Assembly: GCF_005484805.1 (NCBI RefSeq)
Contig: NZ_CP039432.1
Span: 1,364,001-1,428,000 of the forward strand
Direction of reading: 5' to 3'
DNA: 64,000 nt
DNA from: Rhodococcus sp. SGAir0479
GTDB taxonomy: Bacteria; Actinomycetota; Actinomycetes; Mycobacteriales; Mycobacteriaceae
Each line of letters opens with the position of its first letter. Positions within the stretch are counted from its first letter, which is position 1. Shown here in pieces: positions 60,870 through 64,000 of the stretch. The notes beneath the pieces are model-generated. The model saw only the letters and a program-made list of their open reading frames with translations. It did not search any database and was not told where the DNA came from. The position numbers and the translations under genes were made by a program.

Positions 60870-63245
60870 TCACACGGGTTCGGGCCACACCCAGTTCCGC
60901 ACCTCCGGCATGTCCTCGAGGTGCTCGCGGACGTAGTCGTGGTGCCGCTCGAGCATCCGCTCGCAGTAGCCGACGAGCGCGTTGGCGCCGTCCGGGATCC
61001 GACGACTCCGCCGCAACGCCTCGATGGCCAGGTGATAGCGGCTCATGTGATTGAGCACCACCATGTCGAAGGGCGTCGTGGTGGAGCCCTGCTCGGTATA
61101 TCCGCGCACGTGGAAGCGGCCGGGATTCATCCGACCGTGCAGCAGCTGGTGGAACGCGCGCGCGTACCCGTGCCATGCGACGACGACGTCCACGTACTCG
61201 GTGAACAGCCGCGCGAAATCGTCGTGCGAACGCCCGCGCGGGTGCACGTCCGGAGGCGCCATCGACATCAGGTCGACGACGTTGACGACGCGCACCCGGA
61301 GATCAGGGACATGACCGCGCAGCAGCGCCGCGGCGGCGAGGATCTCCTCTGTCGGGACGTCGCCGACGCACGCCAGGACGATGTCGGGCGGGGTTCCGTC
61401 GCCGTCCTCGGTGCCCGCCCACTCCCACACCGACGCCCCCGCCTCCACGTGCTCGCGCGCCTGGGCCATCGGCAGGTACTGCGGATGCGACTGCTTGTCG
61501 ACCACGAGCAGGTTGACGCAGTCGCGCGAGTCGAACAGTCCCTCGGCGACGGCCAGCATCGTGTTGGCGTCCGGTGGCAGGTACACCCGGGTGACGCCCC
61601 CGGACAGCGACAGCACGGTGTCGATCAGGCCGGGCCCCTGGTGGGAGAAGCCGTTGTGGTCGTTGCGCCAGCAAGTGGACGTGAGCAGGATGTTCAGGCT
61701 CGCGATCGGGGCCCGCCAGTCGAGACCGCGGGCGCGTTCGAGCCACTTGGTGTGCTGGATGGTCATCGAGGCGCTGACCATCGCGAACGCCTCGTACGTC
61801 GCGAACAGGCCGTGCCGGCCGGTGAGGAGGTACCCCTCGAGCCAGCCCTGGCACAGGTGCTCCGACAGCACCTCCATCACCCGGCCGTGCCGGCTCACGT
61901 GATCGTCGTCGGGCACCACGGTCCCCACGAAACACCGGTCGGTGACCTCGAAGACGGCGCCCAGACGATTGCTGTTCGTCTCGTCGGGGCAGAACAGCCG
62001 GAAGTCGTCGGGATTCGCTGTGTAGATGTCGCGCAGCAGCTCCCCGAGCGGACGCGTGGTCTCGTGGTGGACGGCACCGGGCGCGGGCACGTCGAGCGCG
62101 TACTTCTCGATCGGAGGCACGTCGAGCGGCCGCAGCAGCCGCCCGCCGTTGGCGTGGGGGTTGGCGCCCATCCGTTCGTTGCCGCGCGGGGCGAGAGCCG
62201 CGAGCTCGGGGACCAGTCGCCCCTGCGGATCGAACTGCTGCTCGGGCCGGTACGAGCGCATCCACTGCTCGAGCCGCTCCAGATGGGACTCGTCGTCGCG
62301 GACGTCGGCGATCGGCACCTGATGCGCCCGGAACGTGCCCTCGATCTCGAGGCCGTCGACGATGTCCGGTCCCGTCCACCCCTTGGGGGTCCGTAGCACG
62401 ATCGCCGGCCAGCGGGGGCGATCGGCGATCCCGGAGTCCCGGGCGTCGCTGCGGATCCGAGTGATCGCGGCGTGGGCGCGGTCGAGGGTCTCGGCGAGAT
62501 CGCGGTGGACCTGCATGGGCTCGTCGCCCGAGACCACGACCGGCTCCCACCCGAACGCGTGCAGCAGCTCCGACACCTCCTCGTCGGTGCGCCGCCCCAG
62601 CACGGTGGGCCCGGAGATCTTGTAGCCGTTGAGGTGCAGGATCGGCAGGACCGCGCCGTCGTGCGCGGGATCGAGGAAGAAGGGGATCTTCCACGATCCC
62701 GACAGCGGTCCCGTCTCGGCCTCCCCGTCGCCGACGACGCACGCGACGATGAGGTCCGGGTTGTCCATCGCGGCGCCCGCGGCATGAGCCAGGGAGTACC
62801 CCAGCTCGCCGCCCTCGTTGATGGAGCCGGGCGTCTCGACCCCGGAATGGCTCGGGATGCCCCCGGGCGTCGAGAACTGGCGGGCCAGCCGGCGCAGCCC
62901 CGCCTCGTCCGGGGTCACGTCCGGATACAACTCCGAGTAGGTGCCTTCCAGATATGTGTTCGCGACCACCGCCGGGCCGCCGTGGCCCGGCCCGGCGACG
63001 AACACGACGTCGGCGCCGGTACGGCGGATGAGCCGGTTCAGGTGGGTGTACACCAGCGAGAGACCGGGGCTGGTGCCCCAGTGCCCGAGCAGGCGGGGTT
63101 TGATGTCGGGCGCGACGAGCGGCCTGCGGAGCAGGACGTTGTCCCGCAGGTAGATCTGGGCCACGGTGAGGTAGTTGGCCGCCATCCAGTACCGGTGGAG
63201 CAGTTCGAGTTCGTCGGTCGACGGGTCGTCCGGGCTGTGCGTCAC
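60870..63245 (-). CDS. xfp: phosphoketolase (xylulose-5-/fructose-6-phosphate)
   Basis: The 791-residue thiamine-diphosphate enzyme splits xylulose 5-phosphate or fructose 6-phosphate to acetyl phosphate and a shorter sugar phosphate. Family signatures are GHWGTSPGLSLVY, VAGPGHGGPA, the TPP-binding VGDGEAETGPLSGSW, WRNDHNGFSHQGPG and LPPDANTMLA. Length is normal. GTG 63245 follows GGAGGAG by 7-8 nt. Acetate kinase and phosphotransacetylase genes are not in the window. A -10 TACAGT (63290-63285, minus strand) and a palindrome lie upstream. Confidence 0.95.
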   Translation of the reverse strand: MTHSPDDPSTDELELLHRYWMAANYLTVAQIYLRDNVLLRRPLVAPDIKPRLLGHWGTSPGLSLVYTHLNRLIRRTGADVVFVAGPGHGGPAVVANTYLEGTYSELYPDVTPDEAGLRRLARQFSTPGGIPSHSGVETPGSINEGGELGYSLAHAAGAAMDNPDLIVACVVGDGEAETGPLSGSWKIPFFLDPAHDGAVLPILHLNGYKISGPTVLGRRTDEEVSELLHAFGWEPVVVSGDEPMQVHRDLAETLDRAHAAITRIRSDARDSGIADRPRWPAIVLRTPKGWTGPDIVDGLEIEGTFRAHQVPIADVRDDESHLERLEQWMRSYRPEQQFDPQGRLVPELAALAPRGNERMGANPHANGGRLLRPLDVPPIEKYALDVPAPGAVHHETTRPLGELLRDIYTANPDDFRLFCPDETNSNRLGAVFEVTDRCFVGTVVPDDDHVSRHGRVMEVLSEHLCQGWLEGYLLTGRHGLFATYEAFAMVSASMTIQHTKWLERARGLDWRAPIASLNILLTSTCWRNDHNGFSHQGPGLIDTVLSLSGGVTRVYLPPDANTMLAVAEGLFDSRDCVNLLVVDKQSHPQYLPMAQAREHVEAGASVWEWAGTEDGDGTPPDIVLACVGDVPTEEILAAAALLRGHVPDLRVRVVNVVDLMSMAPPDVHPRGRSHDDFARLFTEYVDVVVAWHGYARAFHQLLHGRMNPGRFHVRGYTEQGSTTTPFDMVVLNHMSRYHLAIEALRRSRRIPDGANALVGYCERMLERHHDYVREHLEDMPEVRNWVWPEPV

Positions 63246-63498
63246 GGGTCGGCTCCTCCGGTCGGGGAAGTGCTTCCAATCACGACTGTAGGGCGGATGT
63301 GCGCTCCCGTGGGGGTGCGCGGGCCGACCGGTCCGCCGCCCGCCTCTGTTGCGAAGCCGTCGAACCAGGCATCCTGGAGAAGACGACGGTGGCACCACGG
63401 TGTCGGACACCGATCGTGATCGGCGATCGAGGACGTACGGATCTGGTATGCGGACGGACAACTCGCGGACTGCGCGAACCACGACAGCGACCACGACC
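63246..63498. promoter_or_regulatory. divergent control region with two palindromes
   Basis: The 253-nt region separates xfp and the dehydrogenase gene. GGAAG-TG-CTTCC (63266-63277) lies near the expected xfp transcription start, just downstream of TACAGT on the minus strand. CGGTGTC-G-GACACCG (63398-63412) has perfect 7-bp arms in the middle. Either may be an operator serving the divergent pair. Confidence 0.45.
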
Positions 63499-64000
63499 AT
63501 GCGGGCATGGCGAACCACGAGACCGGGCCCGTTGACGGACCGGCCGCTGCGGATGAGCCGCGAACTGCTGCCGCGACCCACCAGCCGGGACCTGCTCGTC
63601 CGGGTGCTCGCGTGCGGGGTCTGCCGGACCGACCTGCACGTGGTGGAGGGGGATCTGCCACCGCACCGGCTCAACGTGATTCCGGGGCACGAGATCGTCG
63701 GTGAGGTCGTGGCCGTCGGGGCGGACGCCGGCGGCCGGTTCGCCGTGGGCCAGCGGGTGGGCATCGCGTGGCTGCGGTGCACGTGCGGGCACTGCCGCTA
63801 CTGCATCCGCGGCGACGAGAACCTGTGCCCGTACTCGACGTACACCGGGTGGGACGCCGACGGCGGGTACGCCGAATACACCACGGTGCCCGCGGACTAC
63901 GCACTCGAACTCCCCACCGGCTACCCGGTCGTCGAACTGGCGCCGCTGCTGTGCGCCGGGATCATCGGCTACCGCGCGCTGCAGCGGGCCGCGCTGCCCG
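63499..64000 (+). CDS. zinc-dependent alcohol dehydrogenase, partial (runs off window)
   Basis: The first 167 residues of a medium-chain dehydrogenase are present, and the frame is open at the window end. Catalytic zinc ligands are Cys42 (CGVCRTD) and His64 (GHE). The structural zinc ligands are Cys96, Cys99, Cys102 and Cys110 in [20 protein letters not shown] 63499 gives the usual N-terminus MRAW...RPGP; an ATG at 63448 is also in frame but adds an unrelated Thr-rich leader. It is divergent from phosphoketolase, suggesting shared control of fermentative or acetyl-phosphate metabolism. The NAD(P)-binding fold lies beyond the window. Confidence 0.85.
   Translation, partial: MRAWRTTRPGPLTDRPLRMSRELLPRPTSRDLLVRVLACGVCRTDLHVVEGDLPPHRLNVIPGHEIVGEVVAVGADAGGRFAVGQRVGIAWLRCTCGHCRYCIRGDENLCPYSTYTGWDADGGYAEYTTVPADYALELPTGYPVVELAPLLCAGIIGYRALQRAALP

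Overview
The window is high-GC DNA from a mycolic-acid actinobacterium, most likely Rhodococcus or a close relative. The evidence is the gene order rather than any single gene. The blocks rarA-alaS-ruvX-mltG-aroE-prepilin peptidase-aroC-aroK-aroB-aroQ-pepQ-efp-nusB, pyrR-pyrB-pyrC-carA-carB-pyrF-mihF-gmk-rpoZ-coaBC-metK-priA, and fmt-rsmB match what I know of the Mycobacterium tuberculosis map (the Rv2559c-Rv2533c and Rv1379-Rv1407 neighbourhoods). GTG starts, 4-nt stop/start overlaps and leaderless promoters (TANNNT 6-7 nt before the start codon) are frequent, as expected in this group. No rRNA, tRNA, CRISPR array, insertion sequence or prophage was recognised.

Layout. 0-12.4 kb: a secreted M23 peptidase, a RidA protein, an Rv2578c-like radical SAM protein behind two LexA-box-like sites, a FadA6-like thiolase, an AI-2E family transporter overlapping tail-to-tail with an acyl-CoA synthetase, a zinc metallopeptidase, aspS, a DUF389 membrane protein, a kinase-fold phosphotransferase and a TetR regulator. 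12.5-27 kb: a Cys-rich microprotein behind a CsoR-type palindrome, then rarA, alaS, ruvX, mltG, the shikimate genes, pepQ, efp and nusB. 27.1-36 kb: the complete UMP operon behind a PyrR-binding RNA hairpin. 36.4-42.5 kb: mihF, gmk, rpoZ, coaBC, metK, priA.

42.5-54.3 kb is the accessory part, lying between priA and fmt. It holds lipoproteins, a two-gene operon of proteins with SipW-type signal peptides, an AraC/GyrI regulator, a PHP phosphoesterase, a TIMP/NTR-like secreted protein, an EthD protein, CorA, a secreted lipase and a large membrane hydrolase. 54.4-56.8 kb returns to fmt-rsmB. 57.2-60.2 kb is a tightly overlapped four-gene operon (GT2 glycosyltransferase, acyl-CoA-dehydrogenase-fold protein, PIG-L deacetylase, NodS-like methyltransferase). 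Its logic resembles Nod-factor chemistry, and it is the best candidate here for an undescribed pathway. The window ends with phosphoketolase and, divergently, the start of a zinc alcohol dehydrogenase that runs off the edge.

How the genes work together. The aro block runs from DAHP to shikimate phosphorylation plus chorismate synthase, lacking only DAHP synthase and EPSP synthase. The pyr block makes UMP from glutamine, bicarbonate and aspartate, apart from dihydroorotate dehydrogenase. rpoZ, gmk, coaBC, metK, fmt, rsmB, efp, nusB, aspS and alaS are housekeeping genes.
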